Below are positions 41,753 through 50,591 of a stretch of DNA of 64,000 nucleotides, piece by piece. Source of the stretch: Paenibacillus assamensis DSM 18201 (lineage in GTDB: Bacteria; Bacillota; Bacilli; Paenibacillales; Paenibacillaceae). Where the stretch lies: NCBI RefSeq assembly GCF_000422445.1, contig NZ_KE383838.1, positions 186,001 through 250,000 of the forward strand, read 5' to 3'. The notes beneath the pieces are model-generated. The model did no database searches. It was not told the DNA's origin and was given only the letters and a program-made list of their open reading frames with translations. Position 1 is the first letter of the stretch; every line of letters begins with the position of its first letter. The translations under genes and the position numbers were made by a program.

Positions 41753-42496
41753 CTAAGTAGTAGCTTGCTGCAAAGAAGCCAGTTCTTCCTCACGCAATTC
41801 CCGCCATTGTCCAATTGGTAGCTCAGAATCGAGCTGCAAAGGTCCCATCGTTAGTCGTTTTAAATACACAACTTGCTTGCCTACTGACTCAAACATGCGC
41901 TTTACCTGATGGAACTTTCCTTCGGTAATCGTCAGTTCAATATGGCTAATCACTTCTCCCGTTGCCAGTGACTCCTTGCTCTTTATGACAAGCTGTGCTG
42001 GCTTCGTTACATAACCATCATCCAACGTTACTCCGAGTGTCATGGCTGCTACATCCTCTTCTGTTACCTCCCCACTGACACGAGCGAAGTACGTCTTCGG
42101 CACATGCTTGCGCGGAGCTAGAAGTTCATGTGCCAGCTTGCCATCATTCGTAAGCAGCAATAATCCTTCTGTATCTTTATCAAGTCTTCCGACTGGGAAT
42201 GGCTCAAAGCATAACATCTCGTCCGGCAGCAAATCAATTACGGTTCGCTCCCGACGATCTTCTGTCGCAGAAATAACCCCTGGCGGCTTATGCAGCATAA
42301 TATAAACATACTCTCGATACTCCACTTTCTCTCCATCGAATCGCACATCATCTGTATCGGGTTCCACTTGCTTGCCGCTGTCTTTGACAGCAGCACCATT
42401 CACCGTTATGAGCCCAGCCTTAGCCCATCGTTTAATCTCTGAACGGGAACCAAACCCCATATGTCCGAGCAGCTTGTCCAATCTCATTTTAGCCAT
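41753..42496 (-). CDS. rsuA: 16S rRNA pseudouridine synthase RsuA-like
   Basis: This 247-residue protein has an N-terminal S4 RNA-binding domain (MRLDKLLGHMGFGSRSEIKR) and an RsuA-type catalytic domain. The catalytic Asp is in PVGRLDKDTEGLLLLTND (about residues 99-116), with HVPKTYFARV and EGKFHQVKRMF as further family blocks. It isomerises a uridine in 16S rRNA. ATG 42496 shares one base with the stop of the second RsmF-like gene (TAATG) and lies ten bases after GGAGG, so the two rRNA-modifying enzymes are co-translated. Confidence 0.9.
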   Translation of the reverse strand: MAKMRLDKLLGHMGFGSRSEIKRWAKAGLITVNGAAVKDSGKQVEPDTDDVRFDGEKVEYREYVYIMLHKPPGVISATEDRRERTVIDLLPDEMLCFEPFPVGRLDKDTEGLLLLTNDGKLAHELLAPRKHVPKTYFARVSGEVTEEDVAAMTLGVTLDDGYVTKPAQLVIKSKESLATGEVISHIELTITEGKFHQVKRMFESVGKQVVYLKRLTMGPLQLDSELPIGQWRELREEELASLQQATT

Positions 42497-44076
42497 TAGG
42501 TTGTCCACCTCCATGCAGCTGGATATTCATTTTTCAAAATACCATCCACCCATTTGCCGAAGCCAAGCGGACAATTTTCTAATGTTATCATAACGTAACC
42601 TTTCCTATCTTTCACACCCAAATCGGAAACGGTGCATAGGCGTTCCGGATCAATCGTCAACGTATCGCCTCGTAAATAAGCAATCACTTCTTGCTGTTCC
42701 AATTCCAACGGCAATACACGAAGCATATCGCTTGGCTGCAAAGCAAGTGCTAACGCATGAGAAGGCTCAAAGCGTCCATTTTTCAACGTGCCTAAAAACA
42801 GGCCTGGTCGTGCAACTTTCAACTTTAGCAAGCTTTCCACTGGAAGCGGACAATCATAGGCATAGCTGCCAATACAAGCATTTAGCTCATACCTGTCATT
42901 CAATAGCTGTTGCTTGCTCCACCCTGCATACGTATCGATATATTCACGCTCTGGACGGCGCAGTCCTTTCGGTAGTCTTACCATCTGATCTTTGCGAGAG
43001 TCTGGTTTATGGGTCTGCTTCCCTTTACCCTTCTGCTTAGGACGGCTAGAGACATGAGATAGTTTACGAACTGCACCAGCATCTGCTGTCAGTTGTTGCA
43101 AGCTTGCAGCAGAGCGAGCTGGTCGCTCTCCCTCTCGTTCCAATACCGCAACATAATGACCTTCGCCATTTACTCTGTGGGGCCATAAGCGTATCGTTCC
43201 TGCCGTTGCTTCAATTGCTTCATCTGAAGCCTCCCAGCCCTGCTCTTCCATACATGCTCGCGCCCACTCTGGTCGTCCCGCTTCCATTCCGTGTTTCAAA
43301 TCTACCGCTCTCACACGGAAGTCAGAATATTTGGTTAGGAATCGTGCAATCGAAGCTTCATTCTCTTCAGGAGAGAATGTACAAGTCGAATAGACTAGGC
43401 GACCTCCCGGAGCAACAAGCTTGGCAGCACTGTCCAATATTTCCTGCTGCATGGCCGAGTAAGCAGTAACCGGCTCACGTTCCCATGCACGAACCATATC
43501 AGGGTCTTTGCGGAACATTCCTTCTCCAGAGCACGGTGCATCCACGAGTACACGATCAAACCATTGTGGAAAAGCATCGGCAATTCGGGATGGGTCTTCA
43601 TTTAACACAACCGCTCGTGTGACTCCGTACAGCTCCATATTTCTTACAAGTGCTTTGGTCCGATCCGGATGAATGTCATTCGTAACAAGCACTCCATTTT
43701 GCCCAATTCGGGATGCGATTTGAACCGACTTTCCTCCAGGTGCTGCACATAAGTCCAGCACATAATCCCCATCCTGCGGCTCCAACAGCTCAACTGGCGC
43801 CATCGCACTCGGTTCCTGAATATAATAGAAGCCAGCATGATAATAAGGATGCTTGCCTGGGCGAAGTGAAGGATCAATATAGAATCCATCCTTCGTCCAA
43901 GGTATCGGCGTCAATTCCATGGGGGCAATTTCTTTCCATGCCTCTACACTTTTTTTAAGCGTATTTACCCGCAATCCAGCATAAGGCGATATATGATAGC
44001 TGTGCAAAAAAGACTCCCACTCCTCGCCAAGTCGATTTTGCATCTGTTCGATAAACATTTGAGGTAACGTCTTCAT
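42496..44076 (-). CDS. RsmF-like rRNA m5C methyltransferase, second copy
   Basis: This is a 526-residue paralogue of the 38033-39550 protein with the same layout. SAM site DLCAAPGGKSVQ and catalytic cysteines DAPCSGEGMFRKDP and YSTCTFSPEENE are intact. It also has a basic linker (RPKQKGKGKQTHKPDSRKDQ) and a C-terminal PUA-like part (KVARPGLFLGTLKNG). Both copies keep all catalytic residues, so they probably have different target cytosines. It is coupled to rsuA downstream. Confidence 0.88.
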   Translation of the reverse strand: MKTLPQMFIEQMQNRLGEEWESFLHSYHISPYAGLRVNTLKKSVEAWKEIAPMELTPIPWTKDGFYIDPSLRPGKHPYYHAGFYYIQEPSAMAPVELLEPQDGDYVLDLCAAPGGKSVQIASRIGQNGVLVTNDIHPDRTKALVRNMELYGVTRAVVLNEDPSRIADAFPQWFDRVLVDAPCSGEGMFRKDPDMVRAWEREPVTAYSAMQQEILDSAAKLVAPGGRLVYSTCTFSPEENEASIARFLTKYSDFRVRAVDLKHGMEAGRPEWARACMEEQGWEASDEAIEATAGTIRLWPHRVNGEGHYVAVLEREGERPARSAASLQQLTADAGAVRKLSHVSSRPKQKGKGKQTHKPDSRKDQMVRLPKGLRRPEREYIDTYAGWSKQQLLNDRYELNACIGSYAYDCPLPVESLLKLKVARPGLFLGTLKNGRFEPSHALALALQPSDMLRVLPLELEQQEVIAYLRGDTLTIDPERLCTVSDLGVKDRKGYVMITLENCPLGFGKWVDGILKNEYPAAWRWTT

Positions 44077-44391
44077 TTTGCCATCCTTTCAGTAGCTATT
44101 GCACATAGGAAATATGCAACAACCCAAACAACATCTCTAAATAGCATATCACGTCTGGCTATTTTTTTGAAAGAAATGAAGGGGTAACTGTGTCGAAAGT
44201 TGTCTTATCCGTGGTTCTCCCTACTTAAATCTTTCATTTTTGTCACATTAGCTAATTTCACGATATTTAAGCTCGCATGCCCATCCATAAGTTGATATGA
44301 TAATTTAGTTACTAGAAAGGCATTGGTCATACTCATGACACAACAACAAGATGAACATGACATTAGAACACAAGAAGGAGGTAATGCCCCA
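44077..44391. other. Intergenic region upstream of efflux operon
   Basis: This is about 315 bases between the divergent RsmF-like and ABC genes. TTGATATGATAAT near 44290 is a possible promoter. The ABC frame is open from 44323, but that part lacks a good ribosome site. Nothing else is recognised. Confidence 0.45.
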
Positions 44392-45114
44392 ATGCTACGT
44401 ATCGAACAGCTGTCCCACTCCTTTCGCAATGGAAATGAGGTCACTCCCGTCCTGCAGCACATCGACTTTCAAGTAGAGAAAGGCAGCATGGTCGCACTGC
44501 TAGGCAGCTCAGGATCAGGCAAATCAACACTGCTCAATTTGATGGCAGGCCTTATGAAGCCTGCTGAAGGAAATATTTACATAAACGGACAGAACATCGT
44601 AAAGATGAATGAAAATCAACTCGCTGAATTTCGTAGAGGAAATATCGGATTTATTTTTCAAGCCTATGAACTGATTCCGAACTTAACCGTTATTGAAAAT
44701 GTTGAACTCCCATTCGTGTTCCAAGGCATCTCTCCTCGTAAAAGACGTGAGAAAGCCCAACATTTACTCGAACAAGTCGGCTTACCAGACAAAGGAAAGA
44801 TGTTCGTCTCTCAACTATCAGGCGGCCAGCAGCAGCGCGTAAGTATCGCGCGCTCCCTTATTACAGAACCGTCTGTTATTTTTGCAGACGAGCCTACAGG
44901 AAACTTGGATACGAAAACAGAGGATGAAGTCATTTCCATTCTGAAGCAGCTCAATAAGAAAATGAATACAACCTTTGTTATCGTTACCCACGAACGAGAA
45001 GTTGCAGAGCATACAGAACGCGTACTAACCCTTAAAGACGGCCAACTTATTGAAGACGCAGTAACAACAAATGCGCAAGCAGCCGGCTACGATATAGGAG
45101 GCGTACATACATGA
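44392..45114 (+). CDS. MacB-type ABC ATPase
   Basis: This 240-residue ATPase has Walker A LLGSSGSGKSTLL (about 37-49), signature SQLSGGQQQRVSIARSL, Walker B VIFADEPTGNLDT and switch VIVTHERE. The sequence is close to LolD/MacB-type enzymes that drive FtsX-fold permeases. I start at ATG 44392 because AAGGAGG lies ten bases upstream; in-frame ATGs at 44335 and 44323 lack one. It overlaps the permease by four bases and forms an efflux or mechanotransmission operon with the adaptor. Confidence 0.88.
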   Translation: MLRIEQLSHSFRNGNEVTPVLQHIDFQVEKGSMVALLGSSGSGKSTLLNLMAGLMKPAEGNIYINGQNIVKMNENQLAEFRRGNIGFIFQAYELIPNLTVIENVELPFVFQGISPRKRREKAQHLLEQVGLPDKGKMFVSQLSGGQQQRVSIARSLITEPSVIFADEPTGNLDTKTEDEVISILKQLNKKMNTTFVIVTHEREVAEHTERVLTLKDGQLIEDAVTTNAQAAGYDIGGVHT

Positions 45115-46487
45115 GGTTTGGTGACTATATCCGCATATCTTTTGACCAGCTTCGCAGGCGTAAAGTCGTCACCATGTTATGTGCCATGGGCATTTCGATC
45201 GGCTGTGCAGCAATTGTCGTAGCGATGAGCATTGGTGAATCTGCCGCCCAATATTCAGAAATGCAGATGAGCCGCTGGTTTAAGCTTGATGAGATTACCG
45301 TCTCTCCACAAAGTACGGGACAATCTGGTGATCCATCTGCAAAGCCTGAAGTTGATGAAGGGTCACTACTTACTTCACAGAAGCTTGAGCTGATTCGTAC
45401 ATTTCCACACGTACTAGCCGCTGCTCCGATGGAGGAGATCGGTCACTATCAAACGAAACTAGCCAATGGAACTAGTTCTTATGCGCAAGTGATCGCAACT
45501 GATCTGAATAGCTTGCAAGCTTTCGGTCATCAAATGCGTTTGGGCGCTGTCTCGGATTTGCCTCAAACCGTAATTGCTAACTTTGGTGCAACATTCGGAT
45601 ACGTAGATGAAAAAGCAAGACAATCGCTCTACGATAAGCTGCGTCAAAATCCATATGATGATGAAATATACAAGCAGCTCGAAAATTTAGATCGTCTACC
45701 AGCGAACTTATACCAGCAGTCTATTCAATTTGTTCAGTACGACCAACAATCTGGTCGAGAATTGCTTTCACCTCCGCTTCGGGTAACGGGCGTACTGAAG
45801 AAACCGGATAGCCAAACCGACAATATGGCAATGAACCAGAAAGTTATCTATGTATCTCTCGAAACAGCAGAATGGTTGCGTAAGCAGCCAGGATTTAGAC
45901 CCATTGAATCAGATTCTTCCATGAATACGGTATCAGCAGGTATCGAGCATTATCCGTTAGTGACAGTAAAAGTAGATAGTCAACAACATATAACGCAAGT
46001 GGAAAACAAAATTAAGCAGCTGCGTCTTACTGCAAGGAACAACTTAGAACAAAAAGAACGTCTTGAAAAACAATTTGCTATGGTGCGCACGATCGCACTT
46101 GGTATCGGCTTATTTGTTCTATTCATCGCTTCTATTTCGATTGTTGTTGCCATGACAATGTCTACTCATCAACGTAGACGTCAGATCGGCATTATGAAGG
46201 TGCTTGGTGCTAACTTAAGGCAAATTCGCAACATGTTCATCGTAGAAGCTACGCTAATTGGTCTTCTGGGTGGAATTATGGGGGTAATCCTCTCTCATTG
46301 GATTATATGGGGAATTAACGGCCTTGTACTTTCGAGCGGTGCTGAAGCTGCTGAGATCCTATTTATCGCGCCTTGGATTATACCGTTGGGTATGTTCTTC
46401 GCGATTATTACGGGAATACTGGCTGGACTATACCCTGCAATCAATGCGTCTCGTACAGATGCTCTGACAGCCATTCGCCGTGATTAA
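45111..46487 (+). CDS. MacB/FtsX-type ABC permease
   Basis: This is a 458-residue permease. The first membrane helix (VTMLCAMGISIGCAAIVVAMSIG, about 20-42) is followed by an extracellular MacB-core-like domain of about 280 residues. Three C-terminal helices complete it (TIALGIGLFVLFIASISIVVAM, LIGLLGGIMGVILSHWII, IIPLGMFFAIITGILAGLYPA). The segment RRQIGIMKVLGA between them is the FtsX signature. ATG 45111 overlaps the ATPase stop. It probably acts on a hydrophobic or peptide substrate at the outer leaflet. Confidence 0.88.
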   Translation: MRFGDYIRISFDQLRRRKVVTMLCAMGISIGCAAIVVAMSIGESAAQYSEMQMSRWFKLDEITVSPQSTGQSGDPSAKPEVDEGSLLTSQKLELIRTFPHVLAAAPMEEIGHYQTKLANGTSSYAQVIATDLNSLQAFGHQMRLGAVSDLPQTVIANFGATFGYVDEKARQSLYDKLRQNPYDDEIYKQLENLDRLPANLYQQSIQFVQYDQQSGRELLSPPLRVTGVLKKPDSQTDNMAMNQKVIYVSLETAEWLRKQPGFRPIESDSSMNTVSAGIEHYPLVTVKVDSQQHITQVENKIKQLRLTARNNLEQKERLEKQFAMVRTIALGIGLFVLFIASISIVVAMTMSTHQRRRQIGIMKVLGANLRQIRNMFIVEATLIGLLGGIMGVILSHWIIWGINGLVLSSGAEAAEILFIAPWIIPLGMFFAIITGILAGLYPAINASRTDALTAIRRD

Positions 46488-46530
46488 GCCGTGACTAGTA
46501 TATGTAAATTAGAAGAGGAGCACTCCCGAT

Positions 46531-47616
46531 ATGAAAATAAAAAAAATAATCAAATGGACGATTATTCTCGGATTGTTAGGCGGTATCAGCTATGGGCTAT
46601 ATTCATTTTCTCAGCCTAAGACAATGCCGTTAGATACAGCAGCATCTCAAGAGCTTACCTTCCCCGTTACAAAGGAAACGTTAGTAAAGACAATTGCAAT
46701 AACAGGTAAGTCATCTTATGTTAGTGAAACGATCGTATATGCACCATATAATGGAAAAGTGAACAAGTGGAATGTCAAGGACGGGCAACAAGTGAAACGT
46801 GGTGACACGTTGTTCCAGCTAGATCCAACTTCTATTCAACAAGAGATTACAAGAGCGGAAACCGAAATAAAGAAACAAGATCTCGAAGAGCAGCTAGCTA
46901 AGTTCAAAGGTGAATTTGCAACAAACGAACAGAATGCTCCGTTGACGGAAGAAAGCTCTAAGCAGCACTATGTGCAAAAAGAAACGGAACGGGTACAGAA
47001 AGAAATCAATTCCCTTACCCGTACCATTCAACAACAAGATATTGCAGACAAAAAATCAAAAATAGCTCAATCTCATTATATCGCTCCTGTGTCAGGTATT
47101 TTCCTCTATGATGATGCGGCTAAGCTTCCGCAGCAAGTACAGGAAAATATGCGTGTAGGCAAAATTGTAGATGTGAATCAACTTCAGCTTGTCACTTATG
47201 TCGGGGAGCAAGATATCTTCTCGCTTAAGCCAGGCATGTCCGTTGAAGTTGAACTAACGGCGCATAAAGATATCAAGTTAAATGGTGATGTTGTAAAAGT
47301 ATCTAAATTCGCTAAAACAGGAGCAGATGGTACGGTTGTATCGCCAGCTCAATTCGAAGTAATTGTAAGTCTAGCTAAAAATCCAAATCTGATTGCAGGC
47401 CTTAGCTTAAACGGAAAGGTTGAGGTGGAACGCAAGGATAGCACGATTGTTGTACCTACACTTGCAGTTATGAAAGACAACGAAGGCTCTTATGTAATGC
47501 TCAAAGGCGCTGATGGTACAGTAAAGCGTCAAAATATAAACGTAGGTTTGGAAACAGCAGACAAGACAGAAGTGCTGGAAGGACTAAAGGCTGGAGAGCA
47601 AGTAACTCTGCAATAA
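46531..47616 (+). CDS. Membrane-fusion (HlyD/MacA-type) adaptor
   Basis: This is a 361-residue protein with an N-terminal membrane anchor (IIKWTIILGLLGGISYGLY). The biotinyl-lipoyl-like half domain YAPYNGKVNKWNVKDGQQVKRG (about 71-92) is followed by a coiled-coil hairpin (RAETEIKKQDLEEQL and QKEINSLTRTIQQQD), the second lipoyl half (HYIAPVSGIFLY), and a beta-barrel (GMSVEVELTAH). In Gram-positive cells such adaptors work with MacB-type transporters on the outer face. It lies 43 bases after the permease in the same operon. Confidence 0.88.
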   Translation: MKIKKIIKWTIILGLLGGISYGLYSFSQPKTMPLDTAASQELTFPVTKETLVKTIAITGKSSYVSETIVYAPYNGKVNKWNVKDGQQVKRGDTLFQLDPTSIQQEITRAETEIKKQDLEEQLAKFKGEFATNEQNAPLTEESSKQHYVQKETERVQKEINSLTRTIQQQDIADKKSKIAQSHYIAPVSGIFLYDDAAKLPQQVQENMRVGKIVDVNQLQLVTYVGEQDIFSLKPGMSVEVELTAHKDIKLNGDVVKVSKFAKTGADGTVVSPAQFEVIVSLAKNPNLIAGLSLNGKVEVERKDSTIVVPTLAVMKDNEGSYVMLKGADGTVKRQNINVGLETADKTEVLEGLKAGEQVTLQ

Positions 47617-47644
47617 TTCATTTATATGAATAGCATGTGAAACG

Positions 47645-47689
47645 AACAAAAGCAGTCCTCCCAAGCAAATGGGTTGGACTGCTTTTGTT
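47645..47689 (+). terminator. Bidirectional terminator
   Basis: AACAAAAGCAGTCC and GGACTGCTTTTGTT form a 14-base stem with an inner CCCA/TGGG pair, between convergent operons. Confidence 0.88.
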
Positions 47690-47707
47690 ATCATATCTCA
47701 AGTCGTG

Positions 47708-48139
47708 CTATGGTGTTGTTTCGTTCGTTTCGTCCACATGTAAATCGATGTCATCCAAGCTAACAAGCTGTATCAATTCAGCATCCGTTATTGGAATGGT
47801 GATATCTCTTGGCTCAGCTTGAGCTCCTTCTTCACTAGACACAAGTTCTAGTAGTAAAGCTGTCTCTATTCGTACAGTACCAAGCGCAATGCCCATACAA
47901 TTATCCGGATATAGAGCCAGCTTATGTAAAGCTGCTTCCCATAGTTTAATTGCTCCCACCGTATTATGGTGGTGCCAATGATGCAGTCCCACTGCCACTT
48001 GCAGCAATCCTTGATAAAATGGTTTCCGGCCTTCTTCCAGCCAGAGCTCCTCCATCACATCATGGCAAGTATAGTAGTCACGATGTTCATTGAACAGCTT
48101 CAGAAAGCGGACGAACAATCGATCATAGGACGTTCTCAT
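47708..48139 (-). CDS. DUF309 protein
   Basis: This is a 143-residue helical protein. HDVMEELWLEEGRKPFYQGLL (about 26-46) followed by LQVAVGLHHWHHHN is the conserved core of DUF309 and carries His/Glu residues that look like a metal site. The function of DUF309 is unknown. The start overlaps the stop of the alarmone synthetase gene by four bases (ATGA), which suggests a functional link. The C-terminal 40 residues are acidic and less conserved. Confidence 0.85.
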   Translation of the reverse strand: MRTSYDRLFVRFLKLFNEHRDYYTCHDVMEELWLEEGRKPFYQGLLQVAVGLHHWHHHNTVGAIKLWEAALHKLALYPDNCMGIALGTVRIETALLLELVSSEEGAQAEPRDITIPITDAELIQLVSLDDIDLHVDETNETTP

Positions 48140-48948
48140 CCTTCTGACTCGCCGCTCTTTTTCTTACATTCTTTAATCAAGAGACTAAGGTCTTCTTCCA
48201 ATTGTTTGAATCCGGTGAGGTCACGATCCATCCACAAACTGTTGAATTGACTTTGGAAGGCTATCGCTTCACTAATGCGATGGTAGAAGTACAAGTCTTG
48301 AATAAGCGTCAAACATTTCTGGACGAGCTTCGCATCATCCTCGAAACTCTTTTGAGCATCCAATATTTCTTGACGAATGCTCGACATCTCATTATCGAGA
48401 ATAAAGGCAGCTTCCGCAGACTTTTTCAAGCGCTCTCGGACTTCATCAGGCAAGCTGTCCCGATATTTGTAATTCAAAGAATGTTCAATCGTAGCCCAAA
48501 AGTTCATGGCCAATGTACGGATCTGAATCTCAGCAAGCACATGTTTATAACCTAACGCCGTCTGAACTGGATATTCTACAATCATATGAAAGCTGCGGTA
48601 GCCGCTTTCCTTAAAATTCGTTACGTAGTCCTTCTCATAAAGAACAGTCATGTCCTTACGATGTCGGATCAATTCTGCAAGTGAATGAATATCTTCTACG
48701 AACTGACACATGATTCGAATACCTGCGATATCCTCAATTCCACGTTCAATATCATCCATATCGATAGATAATCGTTTTGCCTTCTCCAAAATACTCGAAA
48801 TCCGCTTAATGCGTCCCGTAACAAATTCTATTGGCGCATATTCCTCACGCTTTTTTAACTCGCTGCGCATCGTTTTGAATTTAACTTTCAATTCTTCGAC
48901 AGCTTGTTCATAGGGCAGCAAAAACTTCTTCCAATCTCTTCCGTCCAT
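48136..48948 (-). CDS. Small alarmone synthetase (YjbM/SasB/RelQ type) with C-terminal extension
   Basis: This is a 270-residue GTP pyrophosphokinase. It transfers pyrophosphate from ATP to GTP or GDP, making (p)ppGpp. The alignment to Bacillus YjbM is clear: WKKFLLPYEQAVEELKVK, PIEFVTGRIK, IAGIRIMCQFVED, ESGYRSFHMIVEYP, EIQIRTLAMNFWATIEHSL. No hydrolase domain is present. ATG 48948 (MDGRDW) follows AGGAGG by eight bases. The known enzyme is about 210 residues. Here about 60 extra residues (LIQDLYFYHRISEAIAF, then LEEDLSLLIKECKKK) follow and may mediate interaction with the coupled DUF309 protein. Confidence 0.9.
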   Translation of the reverse strand: MDGRDWKKFLLPYEQAVEELKVKFKTMRSELKKREEYAPIEFVTGRIKRISSILEKAKRLSIDMDDIERGIEDIAGIRIMCQFVEDIHSLAELIRHRKDMTVLYEKDYVTNFKESGYRSFHMIVEYPVQTALGYKHVLAEIQIRTLAMNFWATIEHSLNYKYRDSLPDEVRERLKKSAEAAFILDNEMSSIRQEILDAQKSFEDDAKLVQKCLTLIQDLYFYHRISEAIAFQSQFNSLWMDRDLTGFKQLEEDLSLLIKECKKKSGESEG

Positions 48949-49028
48949 AACGAACGCCTCCTGTCCGTTCCCATCGTTCATTGTATGCGGTTAGGTATGT
49001 TAACGTTGTCTGACTTTATTATAGGTAA

Positions 49029-50132
49029 TTATTTATGATCTCGACCAACTGCCTCAGATATATGTCGGTAGCCATCACGCTTTAACAAGGTCTTCAAACC
49101 CGTCGTTATCTCACGGCTAATGCCAGGACCGCGATAAATAAGCCCTGTATACACTTCCACCAGGCTTGCACCGGCACATATTTTTGCGTATGCATCTTCA
49201 GCTGTAAATACACCGCCCGAGCCAATTATCGGGATACGCCCGCCCGTATGACGGTATACTTTCCGAATAATTTCTGTAGAGTGCTCAGTCAATGGCTTGC
49301 CGCTCAAGCCGCCTGCTTCCATACGATTCGGATGATTGGTCCCTGCACGCGACAACGTTGTGTTCGTAGCAATAATTCCAGAAACCCCGCTCTGCACGAT
49401 TGTCTCTGTCATAGGAATCAAATCTTCGTCTGTTACATCAGGTGCTATTTTAACAAGGATTGCTTTATTTTTCTGATTTTTATCATTTAGTGTCTGCATT
49501 TCTGCCACAACTGCATTCAGCAAAGAGCGCAGCTCATCACCATGCTGTAAATTACGCAAATTAGGCGTATTGGGAGAACTAATGTTCACCACAAATAAGT
49601 CTGCTGTATCATAAAGTTTACGTATACATGACAAATAATCCTGCTCAGCCTGCTCATTTGGCGTCACTTTATTTTTGCCAATGTTCACCCAGACAGGAAT
49701 ACGTCGTTCCTTTACGTTGGAAAGACGATTTAGCATTTGATCTGCACCTTCATTATTGAATCCCATGCGATTGATGAGTGCTTCATCTGGAGGGAGTCGG
49801 AACATGCGAGGCTGCTCATTGCCTGGCTGCCCGACTGGAGTAACGGTTCCTACTTCCATAAATCCTAATCCAATGGAGGAGAAGCCTTCCACAGCGGCGG
49901 CATTTTTGTCTAACCCTGCAGCGAGTCCGATCGGCGAATGAAAATGTAAGCCAAATAAATCGGTCGCAAGTGCTGGATCTTCTTTTACCCCATATATCGA
50001 ACGCATCAGCGGCTTCATACCAGGAACTTTACTAGCTCCTGCAAGCCCTCCGATGACGAGGTGGTGTGCACGTTCTGGATCCATTCGAAAAAATATCGGT
50101 TTGCCAATGCTGCGGTATATCAATCGTTCCAC
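49029..50132 (-). CDS. pyrD: Dihydroorotate dehydrogenase, class 2 (quinone)
   Basis: This 367-residue flavoenzyme of pyrimidine synthesis oxidises dihydroorotate to orotate with a membrane quinone. The N-terminal helical region (KPIFFRMDPERAHHLVIGGL) is the membrane-association domain of class 2 enzymes. FMN-barrel motifs are PIGLAAGLDKNA, INRMGFNNEGA, VNISSPNTPNLR, GIIATNTT and PIIGSGGVFTAEDA. It starts at GTG 50132. Bacillus itself normally uses class 1B in the pyr operon, so a stand-alone class 2 copy is worth noting; it may be the sole enzyme or a second one. Confidence 0.9.
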   Translation of the reverse strand: MERLIYRSIGKPIFFRMDPERAHHLVIGGLAGASKVPGMKPLMRSIYGVKEDPALATDLFGLHFHSPIGLAAGLDKNAAAVEGFSSIGLGFMEVGTVTPVGQPGNEQPRMFRLPPDEALINRMGFNNEGADQMLNRLSNVKERRIPVWVNIGKNKVTPNEQAEQDYLSCIRKLYDTADLFVVNISSPNTPNLRNLQHGDELRSLLNAVVAEMQTLNDKNQKNKAILVKIAPDVTDEDLIPMTETIVQSGVSGIIATNTTLSRAGTNHPNRMEAGGLSGKPLTEHSTEIIRKVYRHTGGRIPIIGSGGVFTAEDAYAKICAGASLVEVYTGLIYRGPGISREITTGLKTLLKRDGYRHISEAVGRDHK

Positions 50133-50373
50133 TCCGTTCTTCGCTCTTCATTAAAATAGCTTTATATTTTATTATGTTATCTATTCTAACATAAAAAAGG
50201 GGTTCGGTCTCGAAAATACGCTTAATCTTATACAATTTCGCGTATCCATCCTATCCTATTTTACTGATTTCCAATCAAAATGAAAAGAGATCGAAATACA
50301 ATAACTTACTAGCCATCTACATAGTAAGCGATTACAATACATATAGGAATACATACGAAAGGTGATGAATTTT

Positions 50374-50508
50374 ATGAGTGCAAAGCGAATGCCGCCAACT
50401 CGAAAAACAAAACAAGAAGCACAGGTAAACCGCAAAGCAATCTACATCGTTGGGAGTTCATTGCTTATTGTTACCGTCCTACTAAGCGTATTTATTTTAC
50501 TGAAATAA
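50374..50508 (+). CDS. Small single-helix membrane protein (44 residues)
   Basis: This short gene has a good ribosome site (AAAGGTGATG) before ATG 50374. The N-terminus is basic (SAKRMPPTRKTKQEAQVNRK). One membrane helix follows (YIVGSSLLIVTVLLSVFIL), ending KK-free with LLK. A terminator follows directly. The function is unknown. The positive-inside arrangement puts the N-terminus in the cytoplasm. Confidence 0.7.
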   Translation: MSAKRMPPTRKTKQEAQVNRKAIYIVGSSLLIVTVLLSVFILLK

Positions 50509-50526
50509 AAATCTACTTCTACTAGC

Positions 50527-50566
50527 AAAAAGAGGTCTGCTCCTTCCACAGAGCAGACCTTACTTT
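50527..50566 (+). terminator. Bidirectional terminator
   Basis: AGGTCTGCTC and GAGCAGACCT form a ten-base stem. It is flanked by AAAAA on the left and TTACTTTT on the right. Confidence 0.88.
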
Positions 50567-50591
50567 TATCCTTACGTTATTACATTACAAT

